The notes under the pieces are model-generated. The model was given only the letters and a program-made list of their open reading frames with translations, did no database searches and had not been told where the DNA came from. From the NCBI RefSeq assembly GCF_009604375.1, contig NZ_WEGH01000001.1:1674001-1738000 (forward strand): DNA of 64,000 nt, written 5' to 3'. This DNA comes from Actinomadura macrotermitis (GTDB lineage: Bacteria; Actinomycetota; Actinomycetes; Streptosporangiales; Streptosporangiaceae). Position numbers and translations under genes: made by a program. Shown one piece after another: positions 17,570 through 25,118 of this stretch. Every line of letters starts with the position of its first letter. Position 1 is the first letter of the stretch.

Positions 17570-17935
17570 ATGCCCCCCTCCGAGCCGTTGACCGATGAGG
17601 AACTGGCCACGATCGAAGAACTCGCCGAGGCCGCAACCCCTGGTCCCTGGTTCGTCCGGAACCTCGACGACGACCATGCCATGAGCCTCGTCGCCATCAG
17701 CACCGCCCCCGACACCGGTCACGGCGAACGGTGGCCAGGTTTCGATCACCGCGAAATCGTGGCCGCGACCCTCGTCCAAGCACCTCGCTACGTCGACGTC
17801 GCCGACGAACGCTGGGACACCAACGCCCTGTTCATCGCCAACGCCCGCCAGGACATCCCCCGCCTGATCGACGAGATCAAACGGCTCCGCCGGCAACTTG
17901 CTTCGAGCCGTCATCAAGCCTCCGAAGCGCAATGA
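17570..17935 (+). CDS. Small hypothetical protein, phage Ea22-like organisation
   Basis: 121 residues, no catalytic motif. The order of elements (ELAEAATPGPWFV near residue 20, then ALFIANARQDIPRLIDEIKRLR near the end) resembles small proteins found in phage and prophage early regions and in actinobacterial chromosomes. The C-terminal third should form a helix or coiled coil. AGAGGAA lies about a dozen bases before the ATG, a little far for a ribosome site. Function unknown. It sits in the accessory stretch at 15-19 kb. Confidence 0.6.
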   Translation: MPPSEPLTDEELATIEELAEAATPGPWFVRNLDDDHAMSLVAISTAPDTGHGERWPGFDHREIVAATLVQAPRYVDVADERWDTNALFIANARQDIPRLIDEIKRLRRQLASSRHQASEAQ

Positions 17936-18001
17936 CATCGGTCATCGATCCACACGGGTGTTCCGGCAATGGGGGACGCTGCGACGCTAACTCGGGCCTG
18001 C

Positions 18002-19381
18002 TCAGTGTTCGGCGTTCTTCCAGAGTTTCAGCTTTTTGGATTTGCCGGGGAAGACCTCGATGAGGTGATGTTCTGCGGGTGGCTCGGGAAAGGACGTCTC
18101 GGGCTCGCCGCGGCCGCGGACGTAGAGCCGGAGGCGGTAGGGGCCGGGGCCGGCTGCGGTGACGACGGGCAGTGTCAGCGGCATGTCCATCGAGGCGAGC
18201 TCGCTGCGGCCGTCCGGGCTGTCGAAGCCGACCTCGACGACGCGGTCCCAGCCCTTGAGGTCGGGAGGTGGTGCTGTGCGGTAGGCGCGCACGGTCAGGC
18301 ACAGCGAGCCCTGGGTGCCGGTTATGACGGTGACCACGCCGTTCACGACGGCGATCAGGCCGTCCTTGAGGGCCGCGTTGAAGGGGGCGCTGTCCTCTGG
18401 CATTCCCAGGGAGTAGCTGCCGCTTTCGCCGCCGAATATGGCCTGGGTCGCTTGGCGGACGGGGCGGGGGCCGGGCGGGACACCCCGACGGCATTGGGCG
18501 TTGGTCTTGGCTTCTTCTCTGTCGTTCTCCGCTTTGCGTTCGGCTTCTGAACGCTTCAGGATGGGAGATTGTGCCGCTGCTGCTTCTGGGCATAGGTAGG
18601 CGATCTCTCCGGGGGATGGTCCGCGGAGTTCTGGTTTTCCGCTGCAGGCGCGTTTTCCCTGGTTGAGCAGGTCGCCATCCGCTATCTCTTTGTCTTTGAA
18701 CGCTGTTTCTTGGGGGTAGCCACGGCGTGTGCACAGGTAGGCCAGTACGCGTTCTTGCTGCGAGAGCTTGGACACCGCCTGGATGAACGTCTCGTGTTCA
18801 CCTGGGGCGGCGTATCTGGCCTTTTGGCAGTCGCTGCGGCTGGTCACCTTTATCTGCGGGCGTCCTTGGTCGGCGCTCGTGAGGATCAGTAGCCCGGTGG
18901 CCAGGGTTGCGCTGACGCAGCGGATCATGCGGGTGCCTGGGCGGTAGGTCGCTGCCAGGATCAGCACCACGGGTAAAAGGTTGTAGGCCCACCATATGAA
19001 CTGCCGGCCGTTCAGGGGGACCCAGCCCTGAACGCATATTTGCCCCCAACGGGCTACGTCATAGCCGAACAGCAGGGGCTCGGCGGCGGCCACCGTTCCT
19101 AAGAGCGCGACCGCTGTCCAGCCCACGGCGCGGCGTTTGGTGGCCAGCCACAGCACGAAAGCCGGCACGACGACCAGGAACGGCATGCCTTTCAGCAGGT
19201 TGTAACCCGGCAGCATCCACAGGGTCATCTGCAGCCGCAGGCCTTCGCAGTAGTCGCTGTTAAAGGCGGAACTATAGGTTTCCCTGCCTCCTGATATCGC
19301 GTTCAGGATGGTCGGGGCCACGCTCGCTATGACCGCGGCCGTCCACCATCGTGTCTGCGCCCGGCGGCTCTGCTGCGGCAT
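18002..19381 (-). CDS. Multi-helix membrane protein with large C-terminal soluble region, unknown
   Basis: 459 residues. About five hydrophobic segments occur in the first 170 residues (near 14-30, 64-82, 87-106, 128-146 and 153-169). A region with several cysteines follows (CTRRGYP, KRACSG, YLCPE), then a charged Ala/Glu-rich stretch. A beta-rich C-terminal domain (about 320-455) ends in a Lys-rich tail. No family recognised. Codon third positions are clearly less G/C than in neighbours. The ATG is one base after the stop of the LysR gene on the same strand, yet the two look unrelated, suggesting insertion of foreign DNA directly behind the regulator. Confidence 0.7.
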   Translation of the reverse strand: MPQQSRRAQTRWWTAAVIASVAPTILNAISGGRETYSSAFNSDYCEGLRLQMTLWMLPGYNLLKGMPFLVVVPAFVLWLATKRRAVGWTAVALLGTVAAAEPLLFGYDVARWGQICVQGWVPLNGRQFIWWAYNLLPVVLILAATYRPGTRMIRCVSATLATGLLILTSADQGRPQIKVTSRSDCQKARYAAPGEHETFIQAVSKLSQQERVLAYLCTRRGYPQETAFKDKEIADGDLLNQGKRACSGKPELRGPSPGEIAYLCPEAAAAQSPILKRSEAERKAENDREEAKTNAQCRRGVPPGPRPVRQATQAIFGGESGSYSLGMPEDSAPFNAALKDGLIAVVNGVVTVITGTQGSLCLTVRAYRTAPPPDLKGWDRVVEVGFDSPDGRSELASMDMPLTLPVVTAAGPGPYRLRLYVRGRGEPETSFPEPPAEHHLIEVFPGKSKKLKLWKNAEH

Positions 19382-19382
19382 G

Positions 19383-20246
19383 TCAGGCGAGGTGGGTGCG
19401 GAGCATCGTCTGGAAGCCGGTGAGGGCCGGTTTCGTCGAGTTGCGGTCCAGCCAGGTCATCGTGATCGGGGTGCCCAGGTCCGCGTCGGCGATCTCCACC
19501 AGGGCCACCTCGCCGCGGGCGGCCTGGGCGCGGACGGCGAGCAGCGGCAGCAGCGCGCAGCCCATGCCCGCCGCGACGCAGGCGCCGAGCGCGCCGATGC
19601 TCGACACCTCCAGGACGGGCGCGCGCCCCGCGAAGGCGCCGTCGTACATCTCCCGGAAGCCGCAGCCCTGCTCGGTGGCCAGGAAGGGCTCCTCGGTCAG
19701 CTCTGTCAGGGGTGCCTTGCCGCGGCCGGCCAGCGGGTGATCGGGCGGGACGATGGCCACCAGCGGCTCGACGGTCAGCTTCTCGCTGCGCAGGGCCGGG
19801 TCGGGCGGTGCGTCGCCGAAGGTCAGGCAGAGGTCCAGGTCGCCGCGCAGTACGGAGCCGTACAGCTCGCCGCGGTTGCTCTGCCCGATCCTCACGCGCG
19901 CCTGCGGGAACGTCGCGCGGTAGTGCGCGAGCGGCTCCGGCAGGCGGTGCGTGCACAGGGTCTCCAGCGCGCCGACCGCCAGTTCGCCGTCCGGGCGGGC
20001 GACGGCCCACCGCGCCTCTTCGACCAGCGTGAAGATGCGGCCCGTGTATTCGGCCAGCGTCTCGCCCTGCGGGGTCAGCCGCACCCGGCGCTGCGACCGG
20101 TCCAGGAGCTCGACGCCCAGTTCGCGCTCGAGCGCCTGGATCTGGTCGCTGACGCTCGACTGCGCGTAGTGGAGCTCCCGGGCCGCCTGGGTGAGGTTGA
20201 GCGTGCGGGCCACCACTTCGAACGTGCGCAGGAGCCTCAATTCCAC
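19383..20246 (-). CDS. LysR-family transcriptional regulator
   Basis: 287 residues. The N-terminal winged helix-turn-helix is complete (MELRLLRTFEVVART, AARELHYAQSSVSDQIQALE, LLDRSQRRV). The effector-binding domain follows with the usual PPDHPLAGRGKAPLTEL and GMGCALLPLLAV segments. GTG 20246 is chosen; TAGCAT lies a few bases upstream and there is no Shine-Dalgarno, so a leaderless start is likely. It is divergent from the MFS exporter at 20389, with a T-N11-A type dyad between them, so regulation of that exporter is the natural inference. Ligand unknown. Confidence 0.92.
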   Translation of the reverse strand: MELRLLRTFEVVARTLNLTQAARELHYAQSSVSDQIQALERELGVELLDRSQRRVRLTPQGETLAEYTGRIFTLVEEARWAVARPDGELAVGALETLCTHRLPEPLAHYRATFPQARVRIGQSNRGELYGSVLRGDLDLCLTFGDAPPDPALRSEKLTVEPLVAIVPPDHPLAGRGKAPLTELTEEPFLATEQGCGFREMYDGAFAGRAPVLEVSSIGALGACVAAGMGCALLPLLAVRAQAARGEVALVEIADADLGTPITMTWLDRNSTKPALTGFQTMLRTHLA

Positions 20247-20271
20247 GGCCTCATGCTACCCCCGGCGAAGT

Positions 20272-20286
20272 ATCGGCTCAGCCGAT
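20272..20286. promoter_or_regulatory. Candidate LysR box
   Basis: ATCGGC-TCA-GCCGAT is a perfect inverted repeat that satisfies the T-N11-A rule for LysR regulators. A second half-site ATCGGC occurs at 20310-20315, as in the usual recognition/activation pair. It lies 26 bp upstream of the LysR start and about 100 bp upstream of the divergent MFS gene. Confidence 0.65.
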
Positions 20287-20388
20287 GACAGCCATAGGCA
20301 ATTCCCATTATCGGCGGGACGGAAATGGGCGATGGATTCGATTGAATGGTGACGGCAGTTCAAGAGGCAAGCGAATCAGAGGAATGAA

Positions 20389-21753
20389 ATGGCGATACGA
20401 ACCGCCGCCGTGCCGTCGGTGGGCAGCCCTTCGCGGGCCATGCTCGTCGGCCTGTCGCTCGGCTACTTCATGGTCCTGCTGGACATGACCGTCGTCACCG
20501 TGGCGCTGCCGGACATCGGCCATGACCTGCACACCGGCCTGAGCGGGCTGCAGTGGGTCACCAACGGCTACACCATCACCTTCGCCGCGCTGCTGCTCAC
20601 GGCGGGCTGGCTGTCCGACCGTTATGGGGGACGCCGGGTCTTTCTTTGGGGGACGGCGGTCTTCGGGGTGCTCTCCGGGATTTCGGCCGCTTCGACCTCC
20701 CTTTCCATGCTGGTCGTCCTGCGGTTGCTGCTCGGCGCCGCCGGGGCCCTGCTGCTGCCGGCCTCCTTCGCGGTGATCACCACCGTGCACGCGGACGCGG
20801 CCGAGCGCGCGCGGGCGGTGGGGACGTGGGCGGCGATCACCGGGGCGGCGCTGGCCGCCGGGCCGCTGGTCGGCGGCGTCCTCACCGACACGGTGGGGTG
20901 GCGCGCCATCTTCCTGATCAACGTGCCGCTGGCGCTCGTCAGCCTGGCCGTCACCGCGCGGCTGGCTCCGGAGACGGCGCGCAAGCAGCGCAGCGGGCTG
21001 GACCTGCCCGGGCAGGCCGGCGGTGTCGTCGCGCTGGCGGCGCTGGTGTACGCGCTGATCGAGGGCCCGGAGCGGGGCTGGACGGACGCCGTGGTCCTGG
21101 CCGCGTTCGCGCTGGCGGTGGTCGCGGCCGTCGTCTTCGTCCTCGCCGAGCGGCGCGCCGGGGACGCCGCGATGCTGCCGCCGCGCCTGTTCCGCAGCGG
21201 CGGCTTCTCGGCCGCGCTGGTGGCGGGCCTGCTCGCCAACTTCGGGTTGGCGGGGCTGCTGTTCGTGCTGTCGCTGTTCTTCCAGGAGTCGCGCGGCTAC
21301 ACCTCGCTGAGCGCGGGCCTGGCCTTCCTGCCGCTCACGCTGCCGACCGCCTTCAACCCCGTCTACACCGGGCGCCTGGTCGGGCGGATCGGCCCGCACC
21401 GCCCGGCCACGGCCGGTTTCGTGCTGATGGCGGCGGGCGCGCTGCTCCAGGCGCCCTTCACCGATCATCTCGCCGTCACCGCGGCCGGTCTGCTGGTCTT
21501 CGGGTTCGGGGTCTCCTTCGCGCTGCCCGCCCTGGCCGCCGGGGTCGCCGGTTCGGCTCCGGCGGATCTGGCGGGCATCGGCGCGGGCGCGCTCAACTCC
21601 GCCCGCCAGGTCGGCGCCTCGCTGGGCGTGGCCGTCCTCGGCGCGGTGCTCGGCCTGTCCTCCACCGGGACGCGCTGGGCGCTGCTCACCGCCGGTCTGG
21701 CCCTGCTGGCGGGGGCGGTGATCGCCGGGATCGGGCTGCGGCCCCGGCGCTGA
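20389..21753 (+). CDS. MFS transporter, DHA2-type exporter
   Basis: 454 residues. Helix 1 has YFMVLLDMTVVTVALPDIG, the DHA2 signature. The loop 2-3 motif is SDRYGGRRVFL and the motif C-like element is GPLVGGVLTD. About 12-14 helices are predicted from hydrophobicity. The family expels drugs or secondary metabolites by proton antiport. ATG 20389 follows GAGG. It is divergent from a LysR gene with a LysR-type dyad between them. It is unrelated at the sequence level to the other DHA2 gene at 12832-14310 beyond family motifs. Substrate unknown. Confidence 0.9.
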   Translation: MAIRTAAVPSVGSPSRAMLVGLSLGYFMVLLDMTVVTVALPDIGHDLHTGLSGLQWVTNGYTITFAALLLTAGWLSDRYGGRRVFLWGTAVFGVLSGISAASTSLSMLVVLRLLLGAAGALLLPASFAVITTVHADAAERARAVGTWAAITGAALAAGPLVGGVLTDTVGWRAIFLINVPLALVSLAVTARLAPETARKQRSGLDLPGQAGGVVALAALVYALIEGPERGWTDAVVLAAFALAVVAAVVFVLAERRAGDAAMLPPRLFRSGGFSAALVAGLLANFGLAGLLFVLSLFFQESRGYTSLSAGLAFLPLTLPTAFNPVYTGRLVGRIGPHRPATAGFVLMAAGALLQAPFTDHLAVTAAGLLVFGFGVSFALPALAAGVAGSAPADLAGIGAGALNSARQVGASLGVAVLGAVLGLSSTGTRWALLTAGLALLAGAVIAGIGLRPRR

Positions 21754-21860
21754 CCCCCTTTTGTGTCGGTACTCACCTGAATACGGAGTAGCCGCCCGAA
21801 CCTTGGCTGTGGTTGAGTGCCCGCGTAAAAACATGAGCGTCTATCTGCAGGAGCCTGATC

Positions 21861-22154
21861 GTGGCCCATCGTCTCATCCTCGGAGCCGCCGCGTTGATCG
21901 CGGTCGCCGGCCTCACCACCGCCTGCGGCAAGTCCGCCAGCAGCGCCAAGGAGGGCGACTGTCTCGACAACGGCGGGATGATGGCCGACCTGAACAAGAC
22001 CAAGATCGTCGCCTGTGACTCCGCGAAGGCCAAGTACCGGGTCTCGGCGATCCTCGGCCCGAACCGCAAGCAGGACTGCCCGAAGGGCGGCATGTTCACC
22101 TTCTCCTGGCAGGCCGACGGCAAGACGATCTGCATCCTGCCGGTGAAGAAGTAG
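21861..22154 (+). CDS. Small secreted lipoprotein, LppU-like
   Basis: 97 residues. A GTG start with GGAG nine bases before it leads into a signal peptide ending LTTAC, a plausible though imperfect lipobox, so the mature protein would be lipid-anchored at Cys22. The mature part has the pattern EGDCLDNGG, KIVACDS and AKYRVSAIL with paired cysteines, as in actinobacterial LppU-type small lipoproteins. Role unknown. It is a single gene; a strong hairpin follows at 22178-22209. Confidence 0.75.
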   Translation: MAHRLILGAAALIAVAGLTTACGKSASSAKEGDCLDNGGMMADLNKTKIVACDSAKAKYRVSAILGPNRKQDCPKGGMFTFSWQADGKTICILPVKK

Positions 22155-22177
22155 GCGGGGCGCAGAAGCGGGGCCGG

Positions 22178-22209
22178 CGGCCCGTCGCGGGTGAGCGCGC
22201 GACGGGCCG
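22178..22209. terminator. GC-rich hairpin after lipoprotein gene
   Basis: A 12-bp perfect stem (22178-22189 with 22198-22209, around CGGCCCGTCGCG) and an 8-base loop lie 24 bp after the lipoprotein stop. Only a short T-rich stretch follows, as is common for actinomycete terminators. Confidence 0.65.
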
Positions 22210-22460
22210 TTGCCTCGCCCGCACTCACCTACCTCCACAAGGTAACCACTTTCTTACTCAATGCCTGACAAATGTGGCATATGCAGTAAGACTTAACATG
22301 GATTTCACACACTCGCCTTCCCTCGCCAATTAGCGCCCTCTTATACTCTCTGTCACAGGTGAAAACGCACTGTCGACGCAACCGCCGTTGACGCGGGCAC
22401 TCCGCCGGCGCGACGGCCTGTTGCCGGAAACGGCCTGTTGGCGACGCGGAGGGGCAGGCG
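22210..22460 (+). promoter_or_regulatory. AT-rich upstream region of the 22461 gene
   Basis: This gene-free stretch is unusually AT-rich for the window. A possible promoter is CTGACA (22265-22270) with TAAGAC 16 bp on, and another -10-like TATACT near 22342. Neither is strong. No riboswitch fold was recognised. Confidence 0.35.
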
Positions 22461-22877
22461 GTGACGCGACGCGGAACGCAGGAGCGCCGGGATCACGCGC
22501 CCGGTGCCCGGGTGCGCGGTGGCGCTGCCCTGGCGGTGCTGCTGACCATCGCCCTGCTGGCGGTCACCGGCCTGTACGCGCGCGTCGCGACCTCCGTCAC
22601 CGAGCGGGGAACCGTCTCCGCCGCGCAGCCCGCCGGGCTGCAGATGCGCGAAGGCTCCGCCGACCAGGACCGGCGTCTCCTCGACGAGGAGGCGCAGGGC
22701 CCTTCCTCCGTACGCCTCCGCCGGCCGGACCAGGCCCCTGCCAGGCCGAACCGCGCCGTCGTCGCGCCAGCCCTCGCCCGCCCCGCCGCCCCGCCGGAGC
22801 AGGCGGGCCCCTCACCCGCGCCCGTCGCACGGCCCGCCGCGCGGACGTGCGCCCTGTTGCAGGTCTTCCGCTGCTGA
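22461..22877 (+). CDS. Small membrane-anchored Pro/Ala-rich protein
   Basis: 138 residues from a GTG preceded by GGAGGGG. A basic N-terminus and one hydrophobic helix (about 19-40) fit an uncleaved anchor or signal. The rest is low-complexity, rich in Pro, Ala and Arg (for example PAPVARPAARTC), and probably extracytoplasmic. It ends with two cysteines near the C-terminus. No family recognised; low complexity makes its reality less certain. It precedes the carbonic anhydrase by 111 bp on the same strand. Confidence 0.5.
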   Translation: MTRRGTQERRDHAPGARVRGGAALAVLLTIALLAVTGLYARVATSVTERGTVSAAQPAGLQMREGSADQDRRLLDEEAQGPSSVRLRRPDQAPARPNRAVVAPALARPAAPPEQAGPSPAPVARPAARTCALLQVFRC

Positions 22878-22988
22878 CGCGCCCCGGCGAGTGACCGGCT
22901 TTCCGGCCGCCCTCTTCCTTTTCCTTTCCTTTTCTTTCGCTCCATCGACCCGGCCGTAACGCGGCCGGCGCCCCTGGAGGTCTTTCGC

Positions 22989-23597
22989 ATGCAGACGTTC
23001 ATCGACCATGCCCGCAATTTCCGTGCCCGCGCGGCCCGGGAAAGCCACGAGTTCGAGCGGCTGGCGCAGGGACAGGCGCCGCTCGCCCTGTTCATCACCT
23101 GCTCGGACTCCCGGGTCATCCCGTCCCTGATCACCGGTTCCCGGCCCGGCGAGCTGTTCGAGCTGCGCACGGCCGGCAACATCGTCCCGCCGTACCGGCT
23201 CGACCGCCCGAGCGGGGAGGCCGCCACCATCGAGTTCGCCGTGCAGGTGCTCGGTGTCTCCGACATCGTCGTCTGCGGGCACTCGCACTGCGGGGCCGTC
23301 GGCGCGCTGGTGCGCCGCGACGACCTGGCCGCCGTGCCCGCCCTGCGCGGCTGGCTCGCCGACGCCGTGCCGGCGCCGCCCGGCCAGGACGGCGCCCGCC
23401 CGCGGGTCGCCCTCCCGCAGGACGACTACGCCGACGCGGTCCAGGCGCACGTGCTCGACCAGCTGGACCGGCTGCGCGGCTACCCCGCCGTCCGGGACCG
23501 GCTGGCCGCCGGGCGGATCGGCCTGCACGCCTGGTTCTACGAGGTGCACACCGGGGCCGTGCTCGCACACCGGTCCGGCGCCTTCCTTCCGCTCTGA
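22989..23597 (+). CDS. Beta-class carbonic anhydrase
   Basis: 202 residues. It interconverts CO2 and bicarbonate. The zinc ligands Cys38 (CSDSR), His98 and Cys101 (CGHSHCGA) are all present, with the Asp40/Arg42 dyad intact. GNIVPPY and the AAIEFAV-like segment (ATIEFAV) are also typical. It is likely cytosolic. The ATG follows GGAGG at 22974-22978. The SulP transporter starts 20 bp downstream, so the two form a probable bicarbonate uptake/hydration operon. Confidence 0.93.
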   Translation: MQTFIDHARNFRARAARESHEFERLAQGQAPLALFITCSDSRVIPSLITGSRPGELFELRTAGNIVPPYRLDRPSGEAATIEFAVQVLGVSDIVVCGHSHCGAVGALVRRDDLAAVPALRGWLADAVPAPPGQDGARPRVALPQDDYADAVQAHVLDQLDRLRGYPAVRDRLAAGRIGLHAWFYEVHTGAVLAHRSGAFLPL

Positions 23598-23617
23598 GCA
23601 CCGGGAACGAGGACACG

Positions 23618-25096
23618 ATGAAACCCCCCACCGCTCTGCGCCTGCCCTTCCCCCGCCGCGACGTCGCGGCCTCCCTGGTGGTCTTCCTGGTCGCCCTGCC
23701 GCTCTGCGTGGGGGTGGCGGTCGCGTCCGGCGTGCCGGCCGAGCTCGGCCTGATCACCGGAATCGTCGGCGGGCTGGTGACGGGCCTGCTGCCCGGCAGC
23801 AGCCTGCAGGTCAGCGGCCCGGCCGCGGGCCTGACCGTGCTGGTCTTCGAGGCCGTGCAGCGGTTCGGCCTCGGCGCCCTCGGCGCGATCGTGCTGGCGG
23901 CCGGGCTGCTGCAGGTGGCCCTCGGCCTGCTGCGCATGGGCCGCTGGTTCCGGGCCATCTCGGTGGCCGTCGTGGAGGGCATGCTCGCCGGCATCGGCCT
24001 GACGATCATCGCGGGGCAGCTGTACGCGATGGCCGACGCCAAGGCGCCCGGCACCGGGCACGGCAAGCTGACGGGCCTGCCCGGCCTGTTCACCGGCGGC
24101 CTCGGCTCCCGGCCCGCGCTGACCGCGTTCGCGCTCGGCGCCGCCACGATCGCGCTGCTGGCGCTGTGGCCGCGGCTGCCCGCCAAGGTCCGCGCCGTCC
24201 CGGCGCCGCTCGCGGCGGTGCTGCTGGCGACGGCGGCGACGGCGGCGTTCGACCTGCCGGTGCACAAGCTGAACGTGCAGGGCCTGCTCGGCGCGGTCCA
24301 GCCGCCCGGCGCCGGCGAGCTGGCGCGGCTGCTGGAGGCAGGCGTGCTCGGCACCGTCCTGGCGTTCGCCCTGATCTCCTCGGCGGAGAGCCTGTTCAGC
24401 GCCGCGGCGATCGACCGCATGCACGACGGGCCGCGCACCCGCTACGACAAGGAACTGGTCGCCCAGGGGGTGGGCAACACCGTCTGCGGCGCACTCGGGG
24501 CGCTGCCGATGACGTCGGTGATCGTGCGCAGCTCCGCCAACGTGCACGCCGGGGCGCGGACGAAGGCGTCCCGGGTGCTGCACGGCCTGTGGCTGCTGCT
24601 GTTCGCGGCGCTGCTGCCCGGCGTGCTGGAGCTCATCCCGCTCGCCTCGCTCGCGGGCGTCCTGGTCTACACCGGCTGGCGGCTGATGCCGCTGCGGCAG
24701 CTCCCGCCGCTCTGGCGCGACCACCGCGGCGAGGCGGTGATCCTGGTGGTGACCGCGCTCGCCGTGGTCATGCTGAACCTCTTCGAAGGGGTGCTGCTCG
24801 GCCTGCTGCTCGCCGTGGTCAAGTCGGCCTGGGAGACCTCGCACGTCCATCTGGAGGTGGACGACTCGGGGACCGGTGCCGTCAACGTCAAGGTCCTCGG
24901 GAACGCCACGTTCCTGCGGCTGCCGAAGATGCTCGACACCCTGGAGGCGCTCCCCGCGGACCGGCCGGTCGTGCTCGACCTGTCCGGCCTGCGCCACCTC
25001 GACCACGCCTGCCGCACCGCGCTGCTCGCCTGGAGCGAGGAGCACAACCGCCCCCACCTGCAGGCCCCGCTGCTCACACCGCTCGTTCCCCGGTGA
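23618..25096 (+). CDS. SulP-family anion (probable bicarbonate) transporter with STAS domain
   Basis: 492 residues. The membrane part has 10-12 helices beginning AASLVVFLVALPLCVGVAVASG and includes the SulP hallmark GLITGIVGGLVTG plus LQVSGPAAGLTVLVFE. A short C-terminal STAS-like domain (about 390-492) has PVVLDLSGLRHLDHACRTALL. SulP proteins carry sulfate, bicarbonate or other anions. Direct linkage to a beta-carbonic anhydrase makes bicarbonate the likely substrate, as in BicA-type systems. Sulfate cannot be excluded from sequence alone. Confidence 0.88.
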   Translation: MKPPTALRLPFPRRDVAASLVVFLVALPLCVGVAVASGVPAELGLITGIVGGLVTGLLPGSSLQVSGPAAGLTVLVFEAVQRFGLGALGAIVLAAGLLQVALGLLRMGRWFRAISVAVVEGMLAGIGLTIIAGQLYAMADAKAPGTGHGKLTGLPGLFTGGLGSRPALTAFALGAATIALLALWPRLPAKVRAVPAPLAAVLLATAATAAFDLPVHKLNVQGLLGAVQPPGAGELARLLEAGVLGTVLAFALISSAESLFSAAAIDRMHDGPRTRYDKELVAQGVGNTVCGALGALPMTSVIVRSSANVHAGARTKASRVLHGLWLLLFAALLPGVLELIPLASLAGVLVYTGWRLMPLRQLPPLWRDHRGEAVILVVTALAVVMLNLFEGVLLGLLLAVVKSAWETSHVHLEVDDSGTGAVNVKVLGNATFLRLPKMLDTLEALPADRPVVLDLSGLRHLDHACRTALLAWSEEHNRPHLQAPLLTPLVPR

Positions 25097-25118
25097 GAGC
25101 AGCGGGTCCCAGCCGGCC

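Noticed and set aside
20308..21834. 508-codon minus-strand frame opposite the MFS gene
   Set aside because: The product is Gln/Arg/Gly-rich shadow sequence without any motif. The MFS protein on the other strand is unambiguous.
22210..22460. Riboswitch upstream of the 22461 gene
   Set aside because: The sequence is AT-rich and shows no conserved riboswitch core that I can recognise.
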